A DNA stretch of 64,000 nucleotides from an uncultured Pelagibacteraceae bacterium (GTDB lineage Bacteria; Pseudomonadota; Alphaproteobacteria; Pelagibacterales; Pelagibacteraceae): assembly GCA_902633985.1 (NCBI GenBank), contig CACPHV010000001.1:1-64000 (forward strand), in the 5' to 3' direction. Positions 45,452-53,956 of the stretch are shown one piece after another (position 1 is the first letter of the stretch; every line of letters starts with the position of its first letter). The notes beneath the pieces are model-generated. The model saw nothing but the letters and a program-made list of their open reading frames with translations, made no database searches and was not told the origin of the DNA. Position numbers and translations under genes: made by a program.

Positions 45452-47830
45452 ATGGCAAGTTTAGTAGGTTCTAGAGTTGAAAGAAAAGAAGATAAAAGAT
45501 TTTTAACCGGTAAAGGTAGATATACAGCAGATATTAATTTAGCAAATCAAACTTATGCAATTTTTGTTAGGTCTCCACATGCAAGAGCATCTATTAAAAA
45601 ATTAAATATTGATAAAGCATTAAAATCGTCAGGGGTAGTAAGTATACTTACAGGCAAAGAAATAGCTGATGATAAAATTGGGGGCTTGATTGCGGGTTGG
45701 GCAATTAGAAGTGAAGACGGTACAGAAATGAAATGTCCTGGAAACCCTCCACTGGCTAAAGATAATGTAAATTTTGTTGGAGATCCTGTTGCAGTTGTAA
45801 TTGCTGAAAGTTTAGCAGAAGCAAAAGAAGCTGCAGAAAAAGTTGAAGTTGATTACAAAGTATTAAAAGCAGTCACAAGTACTGCAGATGCTATGAATGG
45901 TGATACTATTCATGAAGGCATCGATAAAAATCTTTGTTTTGACTGGTTGTTAGGGGATAGACAAAAAGTTAAAGAAGCATTTGATAAGGCTGATAAAGTA
46001 ATTTCCATTGATATCATTAATAATAGATTAATTCCAAATGCTATGGAGCCAAGAGCATGTGTTGCCGATTACAATGCAGCATCTGAAGAGATTACTTTAT
46101 ATACAACAAGTCAAAATCCACATTTATCAAGATTGATAATGTCTGCTTTTGGAAATGTAGCTCCTGAACATAAGTTAAGAGTTGTAGCTCCAGATGTTGG
46201 TGGTGGTTTTGGTTCAAAAATTAATGTCTACAACGAAGATATTGTTTGTAGCTGGGCAGCTAAAAAAATTAATAGAGCTATAAAGTGGGTTGCAGAAAGA
46301 TCAGAATCTTTTTTAACTGACATACATGGAAGAGATCATGTAACTCATGCAGAATTAGCAGTTACTAAAGATGGAAAGTTTCTTGGTTTTAAAAATGAGA
46401 CTATAGCAAACCTTGGAGCTTATGCTCGAGTATTTGGTACAGTGACACCGACTTATTTATTTGGACCTTGTGCAACTGGAGTTTATGAAATTCCAGCAGC
46501 TTATACAAATGTCAAAGCTGTATATACAAATACAGCTCCAGTAGATGCTTATAGAGGTGCAGGAAGACCAGAGGCTACGTACACAATTGAAAGATTAGTT
46601 GAAAAAGCTTCAATGGAATTAGGGATAGATAAAACTGAACTTAGAATTAAAAATTTCCCTACTGCATTTCCTTTTAAACAAACATTAGTTCATACTGTTG
46701 ATTCTGGTGATTATGTTGCTGGAATGGAAAAGGCAAAACAGATGGCAGACTACAAAGGTTTTGAGGCAAGAAGAAAAGAGTCTGAAGCCAAAGGAAAACT
46801 AAGAGGAATAGGTGTTACTTCATATTTTGAAGCATGCGGTATTGCTCCTTCAGCTGCTGTAATGTCTTTAGGATGTGGAGTTGGATTATGGGAATCTGCA
46901 GAGGTTAGATTTAATCCAACTGGACAAGTCACTGTTTACACAGGTTCACATAGTCATGGACAAAGTCACCAAACAACTTTTGCTCAAATAGCAGCTGATG
47001 AGTTAGGTGTACCAATAGAAAATATAGATATCGTTCATGGAGATACAGATAAAGGAACATTTGGTATGGGAACATACGGTTCTAGATCTTTAGCCGTTGG
47101 TGGTATTGCTATTGTCAATGCTTGTAAAAAAATAGTTGAAAAAGGTAAAAGAGTTACAGCTAAAATGTTAGAGGCAAATCCAGAAGATGTTGAATTCAAA
47201 GACGGAGAATTTATTGTTTCTAAATCTAATAAAAAGAAAACAATAGGAGAAGTAGCTTTTGCTTGTTATTTACCTGGTGTAAGAGATGAAATGAAATCTC
47301 CATTGCCAGAAGGTGATGAACCTGGTTTAAAAGAAACTTCTTTCTATGATCCTTCAAACTTTTCTTTTCCAGCAGGAACACATATTGCTGAAGTTGAGAT
47401 AGATCCTGAAACAGGTCAAGTTAAGCTTGAAAAATATACAGCTTGTGATGATTTTGGAAGAATAATTAATCCAATGGTGGTCGAAGGACAAGTTCATGGT
47501 GGTCTTGCTCAAGGTATTGGTCAAGCATTGTATGAAAATGCAGAGTACGATGAAACAGGTCAGTTGATGACAGGTTCTTATATGGATTATACAATGCCAC
47601 GTGCAGATAATTTTCCTGAGTTTAACATTGGTTATACTTGTACGCATGCAACCACAAATCCTTTAGGAGTTAAAGGTTGTGGAGAAGCGGGAGCAATAGC
47701 AGCACCACCTACTGTGATGAATGCTGTAATTGATGCCTTAGGCGGACAAGAGGTTACAATGCCAGCTACAGCTGAAAAAGTGTGGAAGGCTTGTAAAAAT
47801 CTAAAAAAATCTAACGCAAAAGCAGCATAG
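45452..47830 (+). CDS. Molybdopterin-binding large subunit, form II CODH/xanthine dehydrogenase-like
   Basis: Catalytic subunit with the molybdenum-MCD cofactor. SLVGSRVERKEDKRFLTGKGRYTADI at the start, APDVGGGFGSKIN, the active-site loop AYRGAGR at residues 366-372, HSHGQSHQTTFAQIAAD and a late GVKGCGEAGAIAAPP carrying the catalytic Glu. True CO dehydrogenases (form I) have AYxCSFR with a copper-binding Cys; that Cys is absent, so the substrate is probably an organic compound (aldehyde, N-heterocycle or similar). 792 residues. GGAGG precedes the start. Confidence 0.93.
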   Translation: MASLVGSRVERKEDKRFLTGKGRYTADINLANQTYAIFVRSPHARASIKKLNIDKALKSSGVVSILTGKEIADDKIGGLIAGWAIRSEDGTEMKCPGNPPLAKDNVNFVGDPVAVVIAESLAEAKEAAEKVEVDYKVLKAVTSTADAMNGDTIHEGIDKNLCFDWLLGDRQKVKEAFDKADKVISIDIINNRLIPNAMEPRACVADYNAASEEITLYTTSQNPHLSRLIMSAFGNVAPEHKLRVVAPDVGGGFGSKINVYNEDIVCSWAAKKINRAIKWVAERSESFLTDIHGRDHVTHAELAVTKDGKFLGFKNETIANLGAYARVFGTVTPTYLFGPCATGVYEIPAAYTNVKAVYTNTAPVDAYRGAGRPEATYTIERLVEKASMELGIDKTELRIKNFPTAFPFKQTLVHTVDSGDYVAGMEKAKQMADYKGFEARRKESEAKGKLRGIGVTSYFEACGIAPSAAVMSLGCGVGLWESAEVRFNPTGQVTVYTGSHSHGQSHQTTFAQIAADELGVPIENIDIVHGDTDKGTFGMGTYGSRSLAVGGIAIVNACKKIVEKGKRVTAKMLEANPEDVEFKDGEFIVSKSNKKKTIGEVAFACYLPGVRDEMKSPLPEGDEPGLKETSFYDPSNFSFPAGTHIAEVEIDPETGQVKLEKYTACDDFGRIINPMVVEGQVHGGLAQGIGQALYENAEYDETGQLMTGSYMDYTMPRADNFPEFNIGYTCTHATTNPLGVKGCGEAGAIAAPPTVMNAVIDALGGQEVTMPATAEKVWKACKNLKKSNAKAA

Positions 47831-47837
47831 GAGGTTT

Positions 47838-48623
47838 ATGAAAGATTTTAATTATCATTCAGCAAAAGATAGTAAAGAGGCATCTCAACTTGCTTCATCT
47901 AGTTCTGCTTTTTTAGCAGGAGGAATGACTACTATTCCTTCAATGAAATTAGGATTGGCTACTTACCAAGATTTAATTGATATAAAAAATATTAAAAAAT
48001 TAAGTGGTATAAAAGTAAGTGGCAAATCAGTTACAATAGGAGCTGCAACTAAACATGTTGAAGTTTCAAATTCTAAAGATGTTAAAAAAGCAATTCCATC
48101 ATTGTCTAGTTTGGCTGAAGGAATTGGTGATCCACAAGTAAGAAATAGAGGAACGATAGGTGGTTCAATTGCAAATAACGATCCATCAGCTGATTATCCA
48201 TCTGCATGTATAGCTTTAAACGCAACAATACATACGAACGAAAGAAAAATTGAGGCGGCAAAGTTTTTTAAAGGAATGTTTGAGACAGCTTTAAAAAAGG
48301 GTGAGTTAATTGAAGCTATAGAATTTCAAATACCAGAAAAATCTAGCTATCAAAAACATCCTAATCCTGCATCTAGATATGCAATTGTTGGAGTATATGT
48401 GGCCAAATATAAAGGAGATGTAAACGTTGCAGTTACTGGTGCAAAATCATGTGTTTATAATGATAAAGAAATGTCGAAAGCTCTATCAGGTAATTTTTCC
48501 TCTTCTTCAATAAATGGAATGGATCTAGATAGTTCAGAAATGAACACTGATATGCATGCTTCTGCAGAATTTAGAGCTAGTTTAGTTGTCACTCAGGCTA
48601 AAAAAGCCGTTGATGCTTGTTAG
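47838..48623 (+). CDS. FAD-binding medium subunit (CoxM-like)
   Basis: Passes electrons from the clusters to the acceptor. The FAD motifs AGGMTTIPSMKLG and NRGTIGGSIANNDPSADYP are present. The C-terminal domain covers the last 90 residues. 261 residues, a little short of the usual 280-290. The ribosome binding site AGGAGG overlaps the stop codon of the large subunit. Confidence 0.93.
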   Translation: MKDFNYHSAKDSKEASQLASSSSAFLAGGMTTIPSMKLGLATYQDLIDIKNIKKLSGIKVSGKSVTIGAATKHVEVSNSKDVKKAIPSLSSLAEGIGDPQVRNRGTIGGSIANNDPSADYPSACIALNATIHTNERKIEAAKFFKGMFETALKKGELIEAIEFQIPEKSSYQKHPNPASRYAIVGVYVAKYKGDVNVAVTGAKSCVYNDKEMSKALSGNFSSSSINGMDLDSSEMNTDMHASAEFRASLVVTQAKKAVDAC

Positions 48624-48644
48624 TTAGAAACTATATTTTATCAG

Positions 48645-48974
48645 ATGAAAAATTCATTTGATGAGAAAATATTAGACGAAGCTCAAGATTGGATCAACGC
48701 TAATCAAAAAGTAGTTTTAGCAACAGTAATTCAAACCTGGGGTTCATCACCTAGACAAGTTGGTAGCAGAATGATTGTGAACGAAAAAGGAGATTTTTCA
48801 GGATCAGTTTCTGGAGGATGTGTGGAGTCTGCAGTTGTAAGCGAATGTCTATCATTAATTAAAGACAACAAGCCTTGTAAAAAAATAGAGTTTAAAGTTT
48901 CGAATGAAAGCGCGTGGGAAGTGGGTCTAGCATGTGGCGGAGAGATAGCGGTATATATTGAGCAGATACACTAA
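48645..48974 (+). CDS. XdhC/CoxI N-terminal domain protein
   Basis: Maturation factor that helps insert sulfurated molybdenum cofactor. The family's VVLATVIQTWGSSPRQVGSRMIV, SGSVSGGCVESAVV and WEVGLACGGEIAVYIE motifs are complete. Only the first XdhC domain is present in 109 residues; the second is in the next gene. The stop overlaps the next ATG by one base, so the two halves are made from one message. Confidence 0.92.
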   Translation: MKNSFDEKILDEAQDWINANQKVVLATVIQTWGSSPRQVGSRMIVNEKGDFSGSVSGGCVESAVVSECLSLIKDNKPCKKIEFKVSNESAWEVGLACGGEIAVYIEQIH

Positions 48975-49654
48975 TGAAAATTAAAACACTTGAAGAAATA
49001 TTAAAAAAAAAATCATCAAAAACTGAGTTTGCAATTCTTACAAATTTAGAAAATGGTGATAGTGAAATTTATTTGCCTGGCACTTCTCCAAAAGGAGAAT
49101 TTTCAAAATATGCTGATGAAATAGAAAATTTTTTTAAATCAAAAAAAAACGGCGTTATAGAAAATTCAGAGATATTTGTTGAAACTTATATAAAACCAAT
49201 AAAAGTAATTATTGTTGGGGCTGTGCATATTGCACAATATTTAGTTGATTTTGCAAAAAATTTAAATTTTGAAATTAGTATCATAGATCCAAGAGGATAT
49301 TTTGCATCTGAGCAAAGATTTCCTGAAATTAAAGTTATTAACAAATGGCCAAAAGAAGCTTTTGAAGAAATTGAAACAAATTCAAGTACAGCCTTAATAG
49401 CTTTAACACATGATCCAAAAATAGATGATCCTGCTTTGCAATACGCTTTAAAAAATAAATTTTATTATATTGGAGCACTTGGGAGTAAAAAAACTCACGA
49501 AAATAGATGTCAAAGATTAGCCGAAGCTGGATTTAATAATGATGAAATTAATTCAATTCACGGACCAATTGGTATTAAGCTCGGTGGTAAATCTGCTCCA
49601 GAAATTGCTTTATCAATTATAGCCCAATTAGTATCACAAACTTATAAAAAGTGA
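48974..49654 (+). CDS. XdhC Rossmann-domain protein
   Basis: The second half of a typical XdhC: a diverged N-terminal stretch, then VIIVGAVHIAQYLVDFAKNLNFEISIIDPRGYFA, ALIALTHDPKIDDPALQYAL, YYIGALGSKKTHENR and the C-terminal GPIGIKLGGKSAPEIALSIIAQLV. 226 residues. The split from the first domain is a reading-frame break with independent start codons, not a damaged gene. It overlaps the MocA-like gene in a GTGA junction. Confidence 0.92.
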   Translation: MKIKTLEEILKKKSSKTEFAILTNLENGDSEIYLPGTSPKGEFSKYADEIENFFKSKKNGVIENSEIFVETYIKPIKVIIVGAVHIAQYLVDFAKNLNFEISIIDPRGYFASEQRFPEIKVINKWPKEAFEEIETNSSTALIALTHDPKIDDPALQYALKNKFYYIGALGSKKTHENRCQRLAEAGFNNDEINSIHGPIGIKLGGKSAPEIALSIIAQLVSQTYKK

Positions 49655-50226
49655 TTAAAGTTATATTACTTGCTGCTGGCCTATCTAAAAGAATGAAATC
49701 AGAAAATAAACTCATTAAGTTATATAAAAAAAAACCTCTAATTAATTATTCACTAAATGTATTAAAAAAAAGTAAAGCAAATAAAATTATTATAGTTCTT
49801 GGTCATCAATTTAAAGAAGTTAAAAAAATAATTAAAAAAAATAAAAAGATTATTTTTATCTATAACAAAAATTACAAAAAAGGAATGGCCTCTTCTATAA
49901 AAGTGGGATTAAAAAAAGTATCTAAAAACGACGATGGCTTTATTGTAGCTCAGTCAGATATGCCATTTGTTAAACTATCAGATATAAATAAAATTTGCAG
50001 ATCTATACAAACTAAAAAATTTTTAGTCCACGCATTAAATTATAAAAATAGACTAGGTAATCCCATTGGTTTTGATATTTCTTTGATAAAAAAATTTAAA
50101 AATATTAAAGGTCAGTTTGGAGCAAAATTTATGGTTAAAAGGCTTAAAAATAGAACAAATTTTATTAATACAAGCAGCCTTAAATCCTTTAAAGATTTTG
50201 ATAAAGTTTCAGATTTTAGAAGCTGA
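49651..50226 (+). CDS. MocA-like molybdenum cofactor cytidylyltransferase
   Basis: Nucleotidyltransferase expected to make the CMP form of the cofactor used by the CODH/XDH family. VILLAAGLSKRMKSENKL is the nucleotide-binding signature, followed by KKPLINYSLNVL, KKGMASSIKVGL and the metal-binding QSDMPFVKLSDI. 191 residues. GTG start overlapping the upstream stop. MobA (GMP form) is less likely given the operon. It converges with msrQ, overlapping 18 bp. Confidence 0.85.
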   Translation: MIKVILLAAGLSKRMKSENKLIKLYKKKPLINYSLNVLKKSKANKIIIVLGHQFKEVKKIIKKNKKIIFIYNKNYKKGMASSIKVGLKKVSKNDDGFIVAQSDMPFVKLSDINKICRSIQTKKFLVHALNYKNRLGNPIGFDISLIKKFKNIKGQFGAKFMVKRLKNRTNFINTSSLKSFKDFDKVSDFRS

Positions 50227-50790
50227 TTTAGTAATTTTAATCCTAAAAAGTAAAAGAATAATTAAAAGTATTAAAAATATTAGTGGTTTAAAAAATATTG
50301 TTTTTGATAGCCAAATATAATGAAGTACGCCAAAAATCCCAATTATATAAATTAATCTATGAATTTTTTTCCAATTTTGTTTTAACAGTCTAACCATTCT
50401 ATCAGATGAGGTTATAGCAAGTGGAATTAATAATAGCCAAGCTGAAAATCCTATAAAGATAAACTTCTTCTTTAAAACATCATTTATTAGTGGTTCAAAA
50501 TCAAATCTGTAATCAAGACCAACATAACTTAACATATGAATAGATGCATAAAAAAACGTGAACAAACCAAGCATTCTTCTAAACTTGATCCACTCTACTG
50601 ACTTTGTGATTTTCTTAAGCGGTGTCATTGAAAGAGTTAAAAGAATAAAAATCAAAGTCCATTCTCCAAAGTGATTTATGATTCTATCAACAGGCTCTGG
50701 ACCTAGTTGATTAAAAATTATTTGATAAGAAATTACATAAAGTGGCCAAAGAGAGAGAAAAAAAACTAGAGTTTTATAATATCTTCTCAA
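50209..50790 (-). CDS. msrQ: Heme-binding membrane subunit MsrQ (YedZ)
   Basis: Six-helix membrane protein that passes electrons to MsrP. FGEWTLIFILLTLSMTPLK, RRMLGLFTFFYASIHMLSYVGLD, and WKKIHRLIYIIGIFGVLHYIWL supply the ferric-reductase-like helices and candidate heme histidines. 193 residues. The start codon is TTG (no suitable ATG). It follows msrP by 6 bp. Confidence 0.92.
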   Translation of the reverse strand: MRRYYKTLVFFLSLWPLYVISYQIIFNQLGPEPVDRIINHFGEWTLIFILLTLSMTPLKKITKSVEWIKFRRMLGLFTFFYASIHMLSYVGLDYRFDFEPLINDVLKKKFIFIGFSAWLLLIPLAITSSDRMVRLLKQNWKKIHRLIYIIGIFGVLHYIWLSKTIFFKPLIFLILLIILLLFRIKITKSASKI

Positions 50791-50796
50791 TTTAAT

Positions 50797-51702
50797 TTAG
50801 TAATTTTTTTTTAGATCCATACCGCTATAAAGACTTGCAACTTCATCTCCATAACCATTAAACATTAAGGTCTTTACTCTAGGTGCCCAAACACCTTCGC
50901 CTATTATTCTTTCAGTTGCTTGAGACCATCTTGGGTGATCAACATTGGGATTAACGTTTGAGTAAAATCCATATTCTCTAGGCGAAGCCCACATCCATGA
51001 TGAGGTAGGCATGTTTTCGACAAATTTAATTTTAACAATAGCTTTTGCACTTTTAAAACCATACTTCCAAGGAATAAAAATTCTTAGTGGTGCTCCGTTT
51101 TGATTAGGTAGTTTCTTGCCATATAAACCTGTCACTACTGTTGTCAAAGGATGCATAGCTTCATCAATTCTTAAACCTTCATTGTAAGGCCAGTTTAAAA
51201 CAGGGTATCTTTGACCTTTCATTTGTGCAGGGTCATACACACTTTCAAATTCAACAAATTTTGCTTTATTAGTTGGATTTACTTTTGATAGTAATTTACT
51301 TAAAGAAAAACCCATCCATGGAATAACCATAGACCAACCCTCAACACATCTTAATCGATATATTCTTTCCTCAGAAATAAACATTTCTGAGATCTCTTCT
51401 ATAGATAATTTTATTGGTTTTTCAACTTCACCCTCAATAGTTATATCCCAAGGAGTTGTTTTAAATATTTGAGAATTTCTATGAGGATCACTCTTTGATG
51501 TTCCAAACTCATAATAATTATTATAAGTCGTTATGTCTTTATAACTTGTTAATTTATCTCTCTCACTTGCTAAAGATTTATTTACAAAGGGTATAGCGGA
51601 CATTGCTAATGTGCTTGCACTAAGACCTATAGATTTAATGAAAGATCTTCTTTTTTTATAAATGTTCTCTGGTGTAATTTCTGAATTTTTAAATTTTATC
51701 AT
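50797..51702 (-). CDS. msrP: Periplasmic methionine sulfoxide reductase catalytic subunit MsrP (YedY)
   Basis: Mo-cofactor enzyme repairing oxidised methionines in envelope proteins. A Tat signal with RRSFIKSIGLSASTLA at residues 18-33 directs folded export. The molybdenum-ligating cysteine is in RLRCVEGWSMVIPW, followed by GLYGKKLPNQNGAPLRIFIPWKYGFKSAK. 301 residues. Encoded 1 bp after moaE, so the enzyme is made with its cofactor genes. Confidence 0.95.
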   Translation of the reverse strand: MIKFKNSEITPENIYKKRRSFIKSIGLSASTLAMSAIPFVNKSLASERDKLTSYKDITTYNNYYEFGTSKSDPHRNSQIFKTTPWDITIEGEVEKPIKLSIEEISEMFISEERIYRLRCVEGWSMVIPWMGFSLSKLLSKVNPTNKAKFVEFESVYDPAQMKGQRYPVLNWPYNEGLRIDEAMHPLTTVVTGLYGKKLPNQNGAPLRIFIPWKYGFKSAKAIVKIKFVENMPTSSWMWASPREYGFYSNVNPNVDHPRWSQATERIIGEGVWAPRVKTLMFNGYGDEVASLYSGMDLKKNY

Positions 51703-51703
51703 T

Positions 51704-52150
51704 TTAATTATTTAGAGATATTCCTTTTAACCACTCACTGTCCTCATTTTCATAGTGCTCTTTTTTCCAAATAGGAGATCTTTTTTTAATTTCTTCAATT
51801 ATATATCTAGACAATACAAAAGCTTGATCTCTATGTTTGCAAGCTACACCAATAATGATGCTTTTTTCTTTTAAACCTACATATCCTTTAACATGCTCAA
51901 TAAATACTGCTTTTTCTTTAATATTTAGCTTGTTATCAGCTTCTTTATAAATTTCTTCAAAACTTTTTATAACCATACTTTCTTTGGCATCATAGGTAAT
52001 ACCAGTAACTGTTTTATTTTCATTTAAATCTCTTACAGTCCCAACAAAATATATTACAGCACCAAATTTCGATTGATTTAAAAAATTTTCTGCTTTTGAA
52101 ATTTCTATCTTCTCATTTATTGAAGCATCAATAATTTTAGTATGTAGCAT
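51704..52150 (-). CDS. moaE: Molybdopterin synthase catalytic subunit MoaE
   Basis: Uses MoaD thiocarboxylate to convert cyclic pyranopterin to molybdopterin. GAVIYFVGTVRDLNENKTVTGITYDA, HVKGYVGLKEKSIIIGVACKHRDQAF and the C-terminal IKKRSPIWKKEHYENEDSEWL with the active lysines are present. 148 residues. The start overlaps the moaD stop by one base, and its ribosome binding site is inside the MoaD glycine codons. Confidence 0.95.
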   Translation of the reverse strand: MLHTKIIDASINEKIEISKAENFLNQSKFGAVIYFVGTVRDLNENKTVTGITYDAKESMVIKSFEEIYKEADNKLNIKEKAVFIEHVKGYVGLKEKSIIIGVACKHRDQAFVLSRYIIEEIKKRSPIWKKEHYENEDSEWLKGISLNN

Positions 52151-52419
52151 TAACCGCCTCCTATAGGAGGTATAATGCTAAAGTTTTGTTTTTTAACTAT
52201 TTTATAATTGTCTGAGACAATTTTATCATCAGACGAACAAAAAGCTGATGATTTAATAATTTTTTTAAAAGTTTCATTTCCTTTAAATTTTATATCAATA
52301 AACTCTATCATTTGGTTTCTAAGATCTTTTATTGAGGAATTTTCAATTAATTCAAAGTCTAAATGGGATTTAGTACTAAATTCTCTAGCTGCGCCAAATA
52401 GTTCAACTGATATTTTCAT
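52150..52419 (-). CDS. moaD: Molybdopterin synthase sulfur carrier subunit MoaD
   Basis: Ubiquitin-like sulfur carrier ending in Gly-Gly (SIIPPIGGG); the terminal glycine is activated and thiocarboxylated. The N-terminal ISVELFGAAREF is the family opening. 89 residues. Overlaps moaC and moaE by one base on each side. Confidence 0.94.
   Translation of the reverse strand: MKISVELFGAAREFSTKSHLDFELIENSSIKDLRNQMIEFIDIKFKGNETFKKIIKSSAFCSSDDKIVSDNYKIVKKQNFSIIPPIGGG
52157..52170 (-). promoter_or_regulatory. Perfect 14-bp palindrome masking the moaE ribosome binding site
   Basis: On the coding strand CCTCC-TATA-GGAGG. The GGAGG is the moaE Shine-Dalgarno, 6 bases before its ATG. Folded, CCUCC pairs with GGAGG in a five-pair stem with a UAUA loop, hiding the site until a ribosome finishing moaD melts it. 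Confidence 0.6.
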
Positions 52420-52964
52420 TAAAAAATATTTTTTAAAAAATCTGGGAGACCATCAGGGTTTTTCCATAGTCCACTTTTTCCACCTTCTTTAATTAATAAT
52501 TTTACATTATCAATTTTAAGATGTGGATTTACTATTTTGCTTAAATCATAAATTGTGATTAAGGCAGAGTTAACACCCATTATAGCTTCCATTTCAACAC
52601 CTGTTTTTGCTACTGCAGAAACTACACAAAAAACTTCTAATGAACTGTCTAATTCATTCATAATTATTTTAGTAGCCGTATGGTCAATTGGAAGTGGGTG
52701 ACATAGAGGAATAAGTTCACTAGTTTTTTTTACACCCAACACAGCTGATACCTCAGCTAAAGTAATAGGATCTCCTTTAGGCATCTTCTTATTTTTAATT
52801 AGATCAAAAACCTCTTTTCCAACATAAATTTTACCTGACGCAAGTGCTCTTCTAAAAGTTTCTTTTTTTGAAGAAACATCAACCATATTGAAAGAGTTTT
52901 TTTGAAATATTTCTTTAGCCCAATCATTAAGTTCTTCTTGATTTATAATTTTTAAATTTGACAT
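52419..52964 (-). CDS. moaC: Cyclic pyranopterin monophosphate synthase MoaC
   Basis: Second step of molybdopterin synthesis, acting on the product of MoaA. NMVDVSSKKETFRRALASGKI, LIPLCHPLPIDH, VSAVAKTGVEMEAIMGVNSALITIYDL and the C-terminal LLIKEGGKSGLW match throughout. 181 residues is slightly long at the N-terminus. One-base overlap with moaA. Confidence 0.96.
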   Translation of the reverse strand: MSNLKIINQEELNDWAKEIFQKNSFNMVDVSSKKETFRRALASGKIYVGKEVFDLIKNKKMPKGDPITLAEVSAVLGVKKTSELIPLCHPLPIDHTATKIIMNELDSSLEVFCVVSAVAKTGVEMEAIMGVNSALITIYDLSKIVNPHLKIDNVKLLIKEGGKSGLWKNPDGLPDFLKNIF

Positions 52965-53956
52965 TAGCCACCCGTAGTAGATAAATTTTTAGTTAAACCA
53001 GTTTCGCCTAGTTCCAAATAGTGAGATTCTTTTTTAAATTTCATTTGACCCATTATAAGATCTTGTAATTCTTCAATTTGATCATCTTTTTGCAATAAAT
53101 GTCTTATACTTATTCCAGTATTTCCAAATAGGCATAATCTAAGATCTCCTCTTGATGTAATTCTTAATCTGTTACAGCTTCTACAAAAATCTTTAGAGTA
53201 GGGCGCTATAATTCCAAATTTCCCTTTGTATTCTGGATTGATATAATTTAGCGACGGCCCTGCATCTTTACCTAAGGTTTGATAAATCCAATTATTTTTA
53301 TTTAAGTAATCTTTAAAAATTTTTGAAGATACATGATATTTTTTAAAATAATCTAGGTTATCACCTGTTTGCATAAGTTCTATATATCGAAAATCCACTT
53401 TGTTCTTTTTTATAAATTTCCCCCAAGACTCAAAATCTTTTTCTGATGCATTTATTCCATTTAAAAGAACTGCATTAATCTTAATATTTTTAAAATTTAA
53501 ATCTTGTAGAATATTAATTCCTTTTAAAATCTCTGGTAATCGATCATGACCTGTAACATTTTTAAATGTATTTCTATCTAGACTATCAATGCTAATATTA
53601 ATACCGTTTAAGCCACTATCTACTAAAATCTTTGCTTTTTCATCTAAATGATAACCGTTTGTGGTAATTACAACTTTTTTTATTCCAGCTTCATTTTTTA
53701 AGATCTTGATTATATCAAAAAAATCTTTTCTTACTGTTGGTTCACCTCCAGTAAGTCTAATTTTACATACACCCAATTTTGAAAAAACTTTTGCTAGGCG
53801 CTTAATTTCCTCTAAGTGAAGAAATTTTCTATTATCGCTCTTATCAATTTGATATCCATTTGGTAAACAATACCCACACTTAAAATTACATACATCGGTA
53901 ATCGACAGTCTTATATATGGAAAAGTTCTGCCAAAGCTATCTCTTAATATATTCAT
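52964..53956 (-). CDS. moaA: GTP 3',8-cyclase MoaA
   Basis: Radical SAM enzyme starting molybdopterin synthesis from GTP. N-terminal cluster site CNFKCGYC, the SAM-binding LTGGEPTVR, and the C-terminal cluster region with FCRSCNRLRITSRGDLRLCLFG. It ends in the functionally required Gly-Gly (TTGG). 330 residues. It heads the moaA-C-D-E-msrP-msrQ transcript. Its start codon directly abuts a long inverted repeat. Confidence 0.96.
   Translation of the reverse strand: MNILRDSFGRTFPYIRLSITDVCNFKCGYCLPNGYQIDKSDNRKFLHLEEIKRLAKVFSKLGVCKIRLTGGEPTVRKDFFDIIKILKNEAGIKKVVITTNGYHLDEKAKILVDSGLNGINISIDSLDRNTFKNVTGHDRLPEILKGINILQDLNFKNIKINAVLLNGINASEKDFESWGKFIKKNKVDFRYIELMQTGDNLDYFKKYHVSSKIFKDYLNKNNWIYQTLGKDAGPSLNYINPEYKGKFGIIAPYSKDFCRSCNRLRITSRGDLRLCLFGNTGISIRHLLQKDDQIEELQDLIMGQMKFKKESHYLELGETGLTKNLSTTGG

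Noticed and set aside
45452-47830. Annotation of the Mo-hydroxylase as aerobic CO dehydrogenase
   Set aside because: The active-site loop is AYRGAGR (form II), without the copper-binding Cys of true CO dehydrogenase.
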